NCBI GenBank assembly: GCA_019454045.1
Contig: SKCR01034824.1
Location: 1-64,000, forward strand
Direction: 5' to 3'
Length of the DNA stretch: 64,000 nucleotides
Source: Zanthoxylum bungeanum
Taxonomy: Eukaryota > Streptophyta > Magnoliopsida > Sapindales > Rutaceae
Every line of letters begins with the position of its first letter. Position 1 is the first letter of the stretch. Both the position numbers and the translations under genes were made by a program. The notes under the pieces were generated by a model. It was not told where the DNA came from, ran no database searches, and saw only the letters and a program-made list of their open reading frames with translations. Shown here piece after piece: positions 44,651 through 57,447 of this stretch.

Positions 44651-46601
44651 TGTTGGACAATTATGACCCATAGCATCACTATTTGTACAGATCATGGTGC
44701 TGTTGTACAAATTAACTATGTGACAAAGGAAATTGCCCTTTTATCATTTGTAATTGGATTACCTAGATATATAAATGATAGAAGGTCCATATGATTAGTT
44801 CCGGATTGAGATGATATGAGACAATATCAATCCACGAAGGTTTAATCATTAAATATCCCTAGTCAGAGTATTATCGAGATTGGACATCGATAATGCGTAA
44901 AAGACTAGTATTACACTTGTGCGCGTTATGGGAGCATAACATCATAGTTCTCATATATTTGGGTATAGGATACTCATGCAAGTGTAATAGGAGGTTGTGT
45001 TTACCGATGGTACGGAAACAGCTTCGCTCTAGATAGACCCCTCGGAATTCCATTGGTAGTATGACTATGTGTCTATGGAAGTCCGAATCAGGGTAGGTGT
45101 ATTTGGTCTTAACCTAAGACTTGCACCGCTAATACTTGCGACAATCAATATACTTTCGTTTTGGTCGTCCAGGACTTTAACAGGTTCTGTGTACGCCTCT
45201 TCTGGGTATTGAGAATCGTAGTGTATTGGGTGTCTTGTGCTCTTATGTACTGCAGTCATCGGGATAATATGACTAGGTCATGATTATCCGATTATAGAGA
45301 CTAGTTACTAGAGATCCGATATGTGCTTCGTACGGGGCAGACACAATTCCAGCCCCAGGCCTTGCATGTGACATCCGATGCTGGATTGTAATACGCAATA
45401 CTACGTATACTACGCCTGATATAGATCACATATTCCTTTAAGAATATTTCTGGATAATTGGGTAGGCACGGTGCTTTGCTAGAAGCCAACCATGTCTTGT
45501 AAATCGGTAAAAATGTAGTACTAGGTACGTACGTGTTCGGATAGTCCGACGACCGGATTTACTGCCAACATATCCGGGGATCTCATGGGTCGCTTCCCGA
45601 AGATTCACCGATGACGTATGACTCGCACTTAATTAATCTGGGATTAATTATAAGAGAGAAAATAATCTGGGATTAATTATGAAGATATTTTATCTGGGAT
45701 AAAATATTATTTAAAGAGAGAGAATGATTAATTTGGAATTAATCGATAAAATAATATATTCGATATATTAGACGAAATTGGATTTAGACGCGGAATTAAA
45801 ATTAGATTTTAATTCGGGCGAACGAGTTAATTTAGAATTAATTCGTTAGCGACGTGAATAGTAATTTTGCACGGAAAATTCGTTAATTCGGAATTAGCGA
45901 ACCCGAGCCCGAGAGTGTTTGCGGGCCCACTCGCATTTCGAATCAAGTGGGGCCCACAAGTCACATCAAGCGTCAAATCACTAGTCAATCAAGTGATATA
46001 AGTCACATCACTTTGAGTGAAGTGATGCTTGTCATTATTGATTGATGTGAATAGTGATGGTGGTGGTTGGATGGCATTAAATGCCATTTTGGCTCCAAAT
46101 CTTGTTTGACTTTTGGAAAGGCTTTTACAAGTTTTTGGATAAGAATTTTGGTATTAGTTTTTTAGAAATCTAATTACACAAAACCAACACAACACACATT
46201 CTTTTCTTCTCTCCCTTTTATTCGGCCAAGGGCCAAAATGCTTCTCTCCCAATTTTCTTGGCAAGGCCGAGAATAACAAGAAGAAAGATGGAAGATTTAT
46301 GGCAAATCTTTCCAATGCTAGCACATGAAGAGTCATCCAATGTGATAGGGAAACCTATTCATGAGCATGGAATCACAACACAAAGCTTGGAGCTTGGAGA
46401 TCCATCCATGGAGTTGACCGAAACTTGGAAAGCACAAAAGAATGCCATGGCCGAAAGTTTCAAGGAAGGTGCCAAGATTTTTTTGTGTTCGTCGCATCGC
46501 AAAGCCGATCGATGTAAGTATGATTCCGCCATACTTTATTTGAGTATTCACACATGTTTCATTGCTTGAATTGATCTTGGGACTAATCTAGAAACCCAAC
46601 A
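44651..46601 (+). mobile_element. Ty1/copia solo LTR with perfect target duplication
   Basis: The LTR runs from tgttggacaattatgaccca to tctagaaacccaaca. It is flanked by agcat on both sides (44646-44650 and 46602-46606), and the chromovirus gag reads on across it. No internal copia sequence adjoins it, so recombination between the two original LTRs removed the rest. Ttaatctgggattaatta units lie at 45630-45740. The open frame at 46258-46569 is inside the LTR and is not considered a gene. Confidence 0.95.
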
Positions 46602-46606
46602 AGCAT

Positions 46607-47834
46607 ATGTCAGCTCTGCCTACGGCCCAAAGAGACATTGGTTCAGTTCAAGAGGGTCAAAACCGTAGGCCGATTCAGAGTGTTGCTTTTCGTGCAGTTT
46701 TCTCCCCCTCGGTAGCCTAGTCTGGGTGAACCCTACCGCAGTGCCCAGTTTGTAGACATGCTCATACAAGGACTTGTAGATTTGGGAGCATGACTTGTTA
46801 TTGATGCGGACAGATGGGTCATTTGAAGTGAAACTGTCCGGTACCAGCAGAGCAGTTGCCATCTTTCAGTGCCGCCCCAGCCACTGCCTAACAGAAATGT
46901 AGGAGGAGGAGGGCAGATGCCCATGAGCAGAGGACAGACAATTGGTGGAAGGGGACAACCAGTTGGTGATTGGGGACATGCTTCTTCCAGTAGAGTTCAG
47001 GGCAGGGTGTATACTCTTACTCCTTAGGAGGCACAGACATCCAATGCGTGGTCACATGTACACTGTTGATTGATTATGTGCAAGCAAAAGTATTATTTGA
47101 TTCAAGAGCTACACACTCCTTTGTGGCACCGTGTTTTTTCACTCAGATAGGTAGGAACATTGAGCCTTTAGACTCCCCTATCATTATAGCTACACCAGTA
47201 GGAGACCCCATAGAAGTTACACAAGGTGTGAGGCAGTGTTCCATAGACATTGACAGATACCTTTCCTATGCCGATTTAGTAGTGTTGGGCATTTTGAGCT
47301 TCAATGTTATTTTGGGGATGGATTGGCTAGCTAAGCACCATGTGGTACTTGATTGTATGGAGAAGACCGTTACACTACATGTTCCCGGTAGACCGGTAAA
47401 AGTTTATCAGAGAGATAGGACGGTGGTGCCTCACAATTTGATATCAGCTATTCAGGTATTTAAGTTACTTCAGAAGAAGAATATGGGTTATTTGGCTTAT
47501 GTGACAGATTGCATAGCGGGGAATAAAGACCTTGAACAGATTCTGGTGGTGAATGAGTATCCTGATGTGTTTCTAGAGGAGTTTCCAGGATTACCACGGG
47601 ATAGAGAGATTGAGTTCTGTATAGATGTCATACCTAGGACGCAACCTATATCGATTCCTCCATACAGGATGGCCCCTGCAGAACTCAGAGAGCTAAATGG
47701 GCAGTTGCAAGACTTGTTGGACAATGGCTTTATTCGCCCCAGTGTGTCTCATTGGGGTGCTCCGGTGTTGTTTGTGAGAAAGAAGGATGGGACGCTGAGA
47801 TTGTGTATAGATTATCGGCAGTTGAATAAGGTGA
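46607..47834 (+). pseudogene. chromovirus gag C-terminus, protease and RT start
   Basis: The gag C-terminus has a zinc knuckle CY*CGQMGHLK*NC (about 46785-46835) with two in-frame stops. From about 47048 one long frame continues. Protease reads [14 protein letters not shown], with Arg in place of the Gly of the usual DSGA active site, and later [17 protein letters not shown]. The linker [20 protein letters not shown] and the RT N-terminus ([31 protein letters not shown]) follow. It is cut at 47834 by a Tat LTR inside the RT domain, and no continuation is found after 55248. The 263-codon frame is the longest readable stretch of this kind in the window, so this copy is younger than the minus-strand one. 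Confidence 0.92.
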
Positions 47835-50188
47835 TGTAGGACACAGAAAACGGCGATGCTGTTCCAGGCTCGCGGCCCGGTCGGGAATACGGAGTATCCC
47901 GCGGAGGACTAAACCGGAGAATAAAGGAGTCGCCACCCAGCGTGAATTGGGAAATGATTTAAGGCCGCACTCACCCCTCGCAAGGAAGACCTAAAATCGT
48001 TGGGTTCGGAATGGTCCCTTACTTATGTCACTTGTAATGAACGGATTTATGCAATAATGTAACCAAGTCTACTCAACATACGTACATAAGAATAACCTAT
48101 ATCTAAGTTTGCATATATAGGAGTAAATGAAATAAAGGCAAGCACGCAATCTCATGAACATATTAAATTGATAAATGCGGAAATATAAATAAATATTAAC
48201 TGTCTAAGCATAAACATTGAAGAGGTATAATTAAATTCCTAACGTGAAAGAAATAACTAAAGAGGGATTATGCATGGAAATAAATGTGAAGTGATGCGAC
48301 ACAAAAAGTGAATAACAAGAATAAAATGAAAGAGATGCGACCAAGGCCAACATCTATATAGGACCTCAAATTCCCGATTAAACATATCTCACGTTCAACC
48401 CAACATATTATGTCCGGCGCGACAAAAGTATCGTGGTAAAGGTAGCCCTTAGACTTTTCATCCCTCGAACGGAGGACCTTTAATCCAACGTGATTTGCCC
48501 ATGCGCATTACATTATCATTGCATAAATAAATAGCATGCAAAAAATAAATGGTGAAATAATGAATAACAGGCGAACACAAGATTAGACAAAATGAAATAT
48601 GTGCGTTTCTCAAGCAATACGGGGAGTTGTATCCCAAGTACAGACCGCACTACCGTCCATTTGGATTAGGCTCTGGAATTTACGTTTGGGTTTCCATCCG
48701 ATATACCGCGAGAGATAGCACAAAATCATTCATCCAATCAACAATCACATACATGGACCAACAATATGCATGCGAAGAAATACTAATAAATGATCGAAAA
48801 AGATAAACAAGAGTAAATTAAAGGGTGCCCTCAAGTCTTACCTTTTAAGTCGCCTCTTTGAAGTGCTTTACGCGGCCGTCGGAAGGGTTAATGCTCCGCA
48901 ACTCCTCCGATTTACTGGTTCAATGTTTTCCTTCGTCGCCTCGTTGTTTTGGGCTGCTGTTTTTTCTGTTATTCAGGGCTATTTTTGGGGTACAGTTTAC
49001 AGTTATTTGGGGTTGATTTTTTACTGGTGTTGGCGTTCGGTCAGAATCTGATTTGTTTGTTATTTGGCTGGTTGATGCCGTGAATGAAAGAAGAGAGGGC
49101 GTCTGGCTTAGGGTATATTTTGTTTGTCTTGTTATAGGCTATTTGGCTTGTGTGTTTATGTGAAAGAAGATAAGAAGAAACAAAGTTCTTGGCTTGTGTG
49201 TTTCTCCTTTCTTGTGTGATATCTGCCGAGAGTTTTTGAAAGAAAGAAAGATGAGAGTGATGATGTATAGTACGTGAGAGAAGATGGCTTTTGTTATGGT
49301 TTTGTTTTTGGCGTTCACGTTATTTGGTCCTGATGGCTTGCTGCTTCGCACGGCTTGGTGTGTTGATCTGCGTGTGTTGAGTGTGTTTTGTTGCTGTGTG
49401 GAGAGCTGGTCAGTTTATTTGTGATGGTTCGGTGGCTGATGGGTTGTTTATGGTTATTTGCTGTGTTAGTGAGAGGCGCTCACGTGGTTTTTGGTTTTGT
49501 GGCGTGTGGTGAGTTGAATGGTGCCGTGAGGGGCGTCTGCATGTATTAGGGTTTATTTGTTATTTTTTTGAGTTGGCCGAGAGAAAAGATAACCTGAAGG
49601 CTAGGTTGTTTTGTATTTGTTTATAGAGAGGGGTATGGCTTTCGATGATTTTGGTTGTGGCCGTGAGTTGTGAGCTCTAAGGTTCAAAGGTTTGGTTTGT
49701 GTGCCTTTTTATAAGAGTGGGTTAGGGTTTTCCTTGTATGGGTAGGAAATAAAGATTGTGCAATAATGGGGAATATTTAATTAGTTTGTTATAAGGAAAT
49801 GATTTGTTTAATTTAGGAAGGTGATTTATTTAGTTTAGGAAATGGATTTATTTAATTTAGGAAAGATATTTGTTTAATTTAGGAAGGAGTTTTTATTTGA
49901 TTTATTTAATTTAGACATGTGTTTAATGTGTTGAATATGTTTTGGATGGGATTTGGTGGGTTTGGGTGTGTGGCTTGGTGGTGTGTGGGCTTTTAGGCCG
50001 AGTCAAATAGTTAACATAGAGATTAATCAAGCGAACCCGAGGCTAAACAGTTGAAATAAATCTGGCACAGTGTTTAATTTTTGAATTTTCCCTTCCGATG
50101 TATGTTTCCCGCGACTTCCGCGACTTATCGGGTAGTGCCTCCATACGAGGCTCATCATCGGGCTTCATGGAAAAATACAGTGCCTACA
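47835..50188 (-). mobile_element. Tat-like LTR, minus strand, short form
   Basis: The plus-strand ends are tgtaggacacagaaa and gtgcctaca. It is 2354 bases long, against about 2980-3000 in the other two copies. It lacks the cgttcgaacg array and has a single unit of the ggcgcgacaaaa repeat (48415), but has about 700 extra bases near 49040-49740. A reverse polypurine tract follows at 50189. The 5 bases on its left, ggtga, are the candidate target duplication. Confidence 0.9.
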
Positions 50189-50769
50189 GTCGCCCCCACT
50201 TTGATGGGACTTGTGCAGTGTGTGATAGTGACAATCCTATCAAAGTCGTGCATGCATTTTTTCTTACCTGGCTCGCCAGCTGCTGCCTGACTTCCCTGTT
50301 GCTTCGAACTGAGTTGATATGGTGGCGAGGTGCTTCGACCCCAAGGTTTATCCCTGGAAGATGCTGCGATCTCTAGGAATCACTACCGGACTGAGCTGAT
50401 ATGGTGGCGAGGTGCTTCGACCCCATGGTTCATCCCTGCAAAATTATCTATCTCTAGGATTCACTACCAGACTGAGCTGATAAGAGGTGGTTCATTCTCG
50501 AACCGTTACTGTGAGGTGGTCCATTCCTGAACCATGCTCCGTTCCTGGAGTGCCATTCCCGGCATGCTAGACCTCATTCCCGAGGCATCGCTAATGTGAT
50601 AGTTGTGGTCCATTCCCGAACCATGCTCCATTCCCGGCATGCTAAACCTCATTCCCGAGGCGTCACTGATGTGATAGTTATGGTCCATTCCCGAACCATT
50701 ACTGATGAGATGGTGGTCCATTTCTGAACCGTTACTGAGTTGAGTTGATGGCGAGGCGCTTTGACTCAT

Positions 50770-51385
50770 GGGCTTTGTGGGCTTTGTTCCCGAGCTGTGT
50801 AGAGAGTGGGCTTTGTTCTCGAATTGTGCTGAATGTGATGGTGAGCTGCTTTTGACCCCTGGGCTTTGTTCCCGAACTACCTGTGGGATTTGTTCCCGAA
50901 CTGTGCAGAGAGTGGGCTTTGTTCCCTGGGTTTTGTTCCAGAACTTGTATAGAGAGTGGGCTTTGTTCCCGAACTATGTTGAATGTGATGGCGAGGTGCT
51001 TTTGACCCCTGGGCTTTGTTCCCGAACCACCTGTGGGCTTTGTTCTTGAATTGAGCTGACTGTGAGCTTTGTTCCCGAGCTGTATAGAGAGTGGGCTTTG
51101 TTCCCGAACTATGTTGAATGTGATGGCGAGGTACTTTTGACCCCTGGGCTTTGTTCCCGAACCACCTGTGGGCTTTGTTCTTGAATTGAGCTGACTGTGA
51201 GCTTTGTTCCCGAGCTGTGTAGAGAGTGGGCTTTGTTCCTTGGGCTTTGTTCTTGAACTGTGTTGACTGTGGGCTTTGTTCCTGAGCTGTACTGAATGTG
51301 GCCTTTGTTCCCAAACTGTGTTGACTGTGGGCTTTGTTCCCGAGCTGTACTGAATGTGGGCTTTGTTCTCTGTGCTTCATTTTCG
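50770..51385 (-). repeat. tandem gggctttgttcccgaa array
   Basis: About 20 units of roughly 30-35 bases, tgtgggctttgttcccgaac plus a short variable tail, with a longer higher-order unit (about 130 bases) that includes gatggcgaggtgcttttgac. Confidence 0.88.
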
Positions 51386-51389
51386 AAAC

Positions 51390-52125
51390 TGCTGATAGCG
51401 TGGGCCTCGACCTTGGGATTCATTCCCGAAACTGTTGATAGTGTGGGCCTCCACCCTGGGATTCATTCCCGAAACTGGTGATAGTGTGGGCCTCCACCCT
51501 GGGATTCATTCCCGAAACTGCTGACAGTGTGGGCCTCGACTATGGGATTCATTCCCGAAACTACTGATAGTGTGGGCCTCGACCCTGGGATTTATTCCCG
51601 AAACTGTTGATAGTGTGGGCCTCGACCCTGAGATTCATTCCCGAAACTGCTGACACTGTGGGCCTCGACCCTGGGATTCATTCCCGAAACTACTGATAGT
51701 GTGGGCCTCGACCTTGGGATTCATACTCGAAACTGTTGGTGTGGGCCTCGACCCTGGGATTCATTCCCGAAACTGCTGACTGCTGACAGTGTGGGACTAG
51801 ACCCTGGGATTCATTCCCGAAACTGCTGACAGTGTGGGCCTCGACCTTGGGATCCATTCCCAAAACTACTGATAGTGTGGGCCTCGACCCTGGGATTCAT
51901 TCCCAAAACTGCTAAAGATGTAGGCCTCGGCCCTGGGATTCATTCCCGAAACTGCTGTCAGTGTGGGCCTCGACCCTGGTATTCATTCCCGAAACTACTG
52001 ACAGTGTGGGCCTCTACCCTGGGATTCATTCCCGAAATTATTGATAGTGTGGGCCTCGACCCTGGGATTCATTCCCCAAAACTACTGATAATGTGGGCCT
52101 TGACCCTGGGATCCATTCCCGAAAC
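51390..52125 (-). repeat. 43-base tandem array, gggcctcgaccctgggattc
   Basis: About 17 head-to-tail units: gtgggcctcgaccctgggat, then tcattcccgaaactgctgac and agt. Most units differ at only a few positions. Confidence 0.92.
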
Positions 52126-52811
52126 TGCTTGTCTTTGTCGCTGTTTCATTTTCTTCAAAACCTGCGAACAAAAACAAAACAAAAAATACGTGTTGTGACG
52201 TGTAAGCATATATGCACGGATGTATTTCCTATTCCGATGGGTTAGGCCTTCTTTAGGACACAGAAATCGGTGACGCTGTTCCGGGCTCGTGGCCCGGTTG
52301 GGAGTACGGAATAGCCCACGGGGGAACTAAACCGGAGAACTAAAAATGGAGTCGCCACCCGGTGTGAACCGGGAAAATGATTTAAGGCCGCAGTCACCCC
52401 TCGCAAGGGAAGACCTCAAACCGTTGGGTTCAGAATGGTCCCTTACTTATGCCACTTATAATGAAATGATTTATGCAATAGTACGACCAAATCTCATACA
52501 ACACGTACCAGATAATTTAAGCAACATGCAAGTTTGCACACCCATAATTGTAAATGAATGAAATGAAGGCAATGTATATAATTCATGAACGTATTAAGCA
52601 GTAAAGTGCAATAATGTAACTAATAACAACTGTAAAGGCATTGATGATAAAAGCGAGCACACGATCTCATGAGCATATCGAATAAATACGGAAAATATAA
52701 ATAAACAATAACAGTAAAGGCATGAATATTGAAGAGAGCTACCTAAGCATATGATGGGGAAGGGAATGACTAAGGGAACAAACATGCATGAAACATGATG
52801 AATGAATCTGT

Positions 52812-53225
52812 CCAGTGTGTGCGCGTTCATAAACGCGTTCGAATGGTAAACAGAATGCAAGCGTTCGAGTAGCGTTTGATATCGCGTTTGAACGATAAAT
52901 AAAATGTCTGCGTTCGTATAGCGTTTGATAACGCGTTCGAACGAGATGAGACCTGATGCGTGAAACAATAAAATGCATGTGCGTTCGAGTAGCGTTCGTA
53001 AATGCGTTCGAACGTAAACAGAATGCAAGTGTTTGGGTAGCGTTCTGAGGCACGTTCGAATGGAAATAAGATAGAATGAATACGTTCGTGTAGCGTTCAT
53101 AAACACGTTCGAACGGAATAAGACAGAATGCATACGTTCGTGTAGCGTTTGGAAACGCGTTCGAACGGAATAAGACAGAATGCATACGTTCGTGTAGCGT
53201 TTGGAAATGCGTTCGAACGAGATTG
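52812..53225 (-). repeat. tandem array built around cgttcgaacg
   Basis: About eight units of roughly 45-60 bases with gcgttcg-tagcgttn and the palindrome cgttcgaacg or a one-base variant. It is the counterpart of 6469-6882. Confidence 0.88.
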
Positions 53226-53324
53226 CCAAAATGGAATCTGAAATGACACAAACACATATATGGATAAACAAATACACAATGTAGGACCTCGTGTGCCCGA
53301 TGGAACATATTTCACATTCAACCG

Positions 53325-54245
53325 GGTGCACCTCGTCCGACGCGACAAAACATCATGGAAAAGGTAGCCTTTAGTCATTTCCCTCGAATAGAGGACCTTT
53401 AATCCACCATAGTTAGCCCATGCGCACAAGAATGCAATGCATGCATAAATAAAGCAATGATATGCAAATGGTAAATGACATAGTAAGAGGCGGGGCAAAA
53501 CATCGTGGTAAAGGTAGCCTTTGGGCTTTTTCCTCGAATAGAGGACCTTTAATCCACCCTAGTTAGCCCATGCGCATTATATTAAAATGCATATAAAATA
53601 AAGACAACAATAATATAGGACCTTGTATGCTCGATTAAACATATCTCACATTCAATCAAACATACTTCGTCCGGCGCGGCAAAACATCGTGGAAAAGTAG
53701 CCTTTAGGCATTTCCCTCGAATAGAGGACCTTTAATCCACCCTAGTTAGCCCATGCACACAAGAATGTAATATATGCGTAAATAAAGCAATGATATGCAA
53801 AGGGTAAATGACATAATAAAAGGCGCGACAAAACATCGTGGTAAAGGTAGCATTTGGGCTTTTTCCTCGAATAGAGGACCTTTAATCCACCCTAGTTAGC
53901 CCATGCGCATTATATTACAATGCATATAAAATAAAGACAACAATAATATAGGACCTCGTATGCTCGATTAAACATATCTCACATTCAATCAAACATACTT
54001 CATCCGGCGCGGCAAAACATCGTGGAAAAGGTAGCCTTTAGGCATTTCCCTCGAATAGAGGACCTTTAATCCACCCTAGTTAACCCATGCGCACAAGAAT
54101 GTAATGCATGCGTAAATAAAGCAATGATATGCAAATGGTAAATGACATAATAAAAGGCACGACAAAACATCGTGGAAAAGGTAGCCTGTAGGCATTTTCC
54201 TCGAATAAAGGACCTTTAATCCACCCTAGTTAGCCCATGCGCACT
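53325..54245 (-). repeat. 333-base higher-order repeat, three dimers
   Basis: The word caaaacatcgtggaaaaggt recurs with alternate spacing of about 150 and 184 bases (near 53345, 53496, 53680, 53829, 54013 and 54164). Each pair makes one dimeric unit. The other Tat LTRs have three and one such monomers. Confidence 0.88.
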
Positions 54246-55248
54246 ATATCATCATGCATAAATCAGTAACATGCAGAAAGTAATAACACACTAACGACTA
54301 AATCATGCTTAAATGCTTAAAAATAACATATTAACGACTAAATCATGCTTAAAACGCAAGGTTTGATGAAACGAAACATGTGAATCTCTCAAGTGGTACG
54401 TGACATTGTATCCCGAGTGCAAATCGCAATACCGTCCATTCGGATTCAGCTACAGAATTTACGTTCGGATTTCCATCCAATATACCACAAGAGAGAACAT
54501 ATATTCCGTTCATCCGGAAATCACATCATGCACCAATCCACAATACTCATATGAAATAAAGTACTAAAATAAATGAAAATAAAGGATAATAAATAAAGAA
54601 GGTGCCCTCAGGTCTAACCTCTTAAATCATCTCTCGAAAGTGCGGTATGCGGTTTTAAGAAGGGTTGATGCTCCGTAACTCTTCCGATTCACTGGTTCAA
54701 CATTTTCTCCGCTGTTTCGCTGTATGGGATGCTGTTTTCACTTTGTTTCGCTGCTGTTTTCGTACTGTTTTGCTGTTGTTCTGGGGTCGATTTTTGGGAC
54801 TGTTTTGGGGTGTATTGGGTCACGGTTTTGGGGTATTTTTGGGACTGTTTTTGGTAATTAAGAAGGTGATTTATTTAATTTTGGAATGAGATTTTTTTTA
54901 ATTTAATTTGATTTAATTTAGTTTTATTTAATTTAATTTAATTTAATTGGATTTAATTTAATTTAATTTGTGACATGTGTTTTAAATATTTTTAATTATT
55001 TTTGGATGTGATTTAATGGGCTTGGGCTAGGTGGGCGTGTGGCTTTGGTTTTGGGCTAGGGATGTGTTTTAAAACAGAAGTCCAACAAGCAAACCCGAAG
55101 CTAAACAAGCGAATTAAATCCAATAAGATGTCAATTCCTGATTCTTCCCTTCCGACGTCCGTTTCCCGCGACTTCCACAATTTAAAGAGGTAGTGTCTCC
55201 ATGTGAGACTCATCATCGGAACTTACATGTAAAAATGTAGTGCCTACA

Positions 55249-55418
55249 CCTTCCGTGTGCTCCTTGGTGCAATTTGCCTATAAATGTCTCTGGTCGCCCC
55301 TTGGGTATGCTTATAATTTCCATCTACCGGTTCTTTTCTGGTGATTGTTTAGTTCTTTTTTGTCTCATGGCTTAAGTTCTCGGTATATCCCTTATTCGCG
55401 GGGTGGTAGACTGGTCGC
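55249..55418. other. 170 unassigned bases between Tat and copia LTRs
   Basis: No motif is recognised. It does not continue the chromovirus RT interrupted at 47834. Confidence 0.5.
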
Positions 55419-57436
55419 TGTTGGGTTTCTACGGTCCCTAGGATCGATTAAAGCAATGAAACATAAGTGCGAATACATCGAAGAAGTTACGGAATACTTA
55501 CATCGAGCGGTTGAGCGATACGACGAAGAACAAAACTTTTTCTGCCCTTTGAGATGGCTCTCGGCATTCTGCAGTTTTTGGCTCCTCCAATTTGCGGTCA
55601 TCACCTCCAAGTGTGCTCCATTGATGCTCCAAGCTCCAAGCTTCTCAAATGGTGATTCCAAGCTCACAAGTGGGTTTCCCTATCACCTTGTATGGACTCT
55701 AATGTGTGCTAGCACTCATGATTTTGTAACAAAATCATCACAATACTTCTTCCTTGCTCACGGTTTTTGAAGAACCAAAGAAGAGAAGAAAATGGCCTCT
55801 AAGGCCGAGAATGAGAGAGGGAGAGAGAGAGAGAATGGTGTTACTTGTTACAAAAATTGGTAATAGATTTTCTAAAAATCAAATACATATTTTGCCACCA
55901 AAAAAGTCAAAGCAATAAAGCCTTCACCACTTCCATCAATCAATCAATCAAGTGACAAGTTGTCACATCACTCAAAGTGACTAATGATTTGAAACTTGAT
56001 GCGACTAGTGATTTGATGCTTGATGTGACTTGCGAGCCGCACTTGAATTCGAAATGCGAGTGCGCTTGAAAACACTCCCGGGCTCGGGTTCGCTAATTCT
56101 AAATTAACGAATTTTCCGTTGCGTCGTAATTAAATAATTATGCATAGCAAAATTACTATTCACATCGCTAACGAATTAATTCTAAATTAACTCGTTTGCC
56201 CGAATTAAAATCTAATTTTAATTCCGCGTCGAAATCCAATTTCGTATAATATATCGGATATATTATTTTATCGATTAATTCCAAATTAATCGTTTTCTCT
56301 ATTTTATTAATATTTTATCCCAGATAAAATATCTCTGTAGTTAATCCCAAATTAATTTTCTCCCTCATCTAATTAATCCCAGATTAATAAAGTACGAGTC
56401 ATACGTCATCGATGAATCTTCGGGAAACGACCCATGAGATCCCCGGATATGTTGGCAGTAAATACGGTCGTAGGACTATCCGAACATGTACGTACCTAGT
56501 ACTACGTTTATACCGATTTACAAGACAAGGTTGGCTTCTAGCAAAGCGCCATGCCTACCCAATTCTCCAGAAATATCCTTACAGGAATATGTGATCTATA
56601 TCAGGCGTAGTATACGTAGTATTACGTATTTCGATCCAGCATCAGATGTCACGTGCTAGGCCTGAGGCTGGAATTGTGTCTGCCCCGTACGAAGCACATA
56701 TCGGATCTCTGGTAACTAGTCTCTATAATCGGATAAACATGACCTAGTCATAATATCCCGATAGCTGCAGCATATAAGAGAACGAGTTCCGTATCCTACG
56801 TGATCATCATCTCCACTATTACTGGAATGATACTTCCATCTCGACATCACACCCAACACACTACGATTCTCAATATACCCAGAAGAGGCATACACAGAAC
56901 CTGTTAAAGCCCTGGACGACCAAAACCAAAGTACATTGATTGTCGCAAGTATTAGCGGTGCAAGTCTCCGGTTAAGACCAAATACATGGACCCTGATTCG
57001 GACTTCCATAGACATACAATAATACTACCAATGGAATTCCGAAGGGTCTATCCAGAGCGAAGCTGTTTTCCGTACTATCGGTAAAACACAACCTCCTACT
57101 ACACTTGCATGAGTATCTCATACCCAAATATATGAGAACTATACTGTTATGCCCTCACAACGCGCAAAAGTGTAATACTAGTCTTTTACGCATTATCGAT
57201 GTCCAATCTCGATAATACTCTGACTAGGGATATTTAATGATTAAACCTTCGTGGATTGATACTGTCTCATATCATCTCAATCCAGGAACTAATCATAAGG
57301 ACCTTTCATCATTTATACATCTTGGTGATCTAATCACAAATGATAAAAGAGCAATTTCCTTTGTCACAAAGTTAATTTGTACAACAACACCATGATCTGT
57401 AAAAATAGTAACACTATGGGTCATAACTGTCCAACA
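55419..57436 (-). mobile_element. Ty1/copia 3' LTR, minus strand
   Basis: The plus-strand ends are tgttgggtttctacgg and tgtccaaca, 2018 bases. The first 210 or so bases differ from the 5' LTR (63313) at only a handful of positions. A polypurine tract adjoins it at 57437. The outside bases are gtcgc; the partner lies beyond the window. Confidence 0.93.
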
Positions 57437-57447
57437 ATCTCCCACTT
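57437..57447 (-). other. polypurine tract of the copia element
   Basis: In element sense aagtgggagat sits immediately before the LTR start tgttggacag. The same word precedes the LTR at 16690. Confidence 0.88.

Larger units (their letters stand above)
50189..52251 (-). mobile_element. Tat-like 3' region made of tandem arrays, pol absent
   Basis: From the polypurine tract (agtgggggcg in element sense) to the next LTR nearly everything is tandem repeat. Two 81-base units with gcgaggtgcttcgacccc lie at 50318-50480, ccattcccgaacc units at 50515-50730, gggctttgttcccgaa units at 50770-51385, and 43-base gggcctcgaccctgggattc units at 51390-52125. Long open frames here read the repeats. No pol sequence is present: the left part of the equivalent region in the first Tat copy (beyond 9660) is missing, and an LTR starts at 52252. 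Confidence 0.88.
52252..55248 (-). mobile_element. Tat-like LTR, minus strand, long form
   Basis: It starts ttaggacacagaaatcgg and ends gtgcctaca, 2997 bases. It resembles 5800-8777 more than its neighbour at 47835-50188, because it shares the cgttcgaacg array and a long ggcgcggcaaaa array. The sequence after it (ccttc) does not match ggtga before the left LTR, so the two LTRs are not the ends of one simple insertion. Confidence 0.88.

Noticed and set aside
46258..46569. 103-codon open frame
   Set aside because: It lies inside a copia solo LTR and is not kept in the other LTR copies.
50877..51380. 167-codon open frame on the minus strand
   Set aside because: It lies wholly in the gggctttgttcccgaa array and has no stop only because the repeat has none in that frame.
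51390..52125. CRISPR-like regular array
   Set aside because: Units are head-to-tail copies without unique spacers, inside a plant Tat retrotransposon.
52594..53331. 245-codon open frame on the minus strand
   Set aside because: It reads through the cgttcgaacg array of a Tat LTR; the repeated FERV-KRYTN-type words simply reflect the repeat unit.
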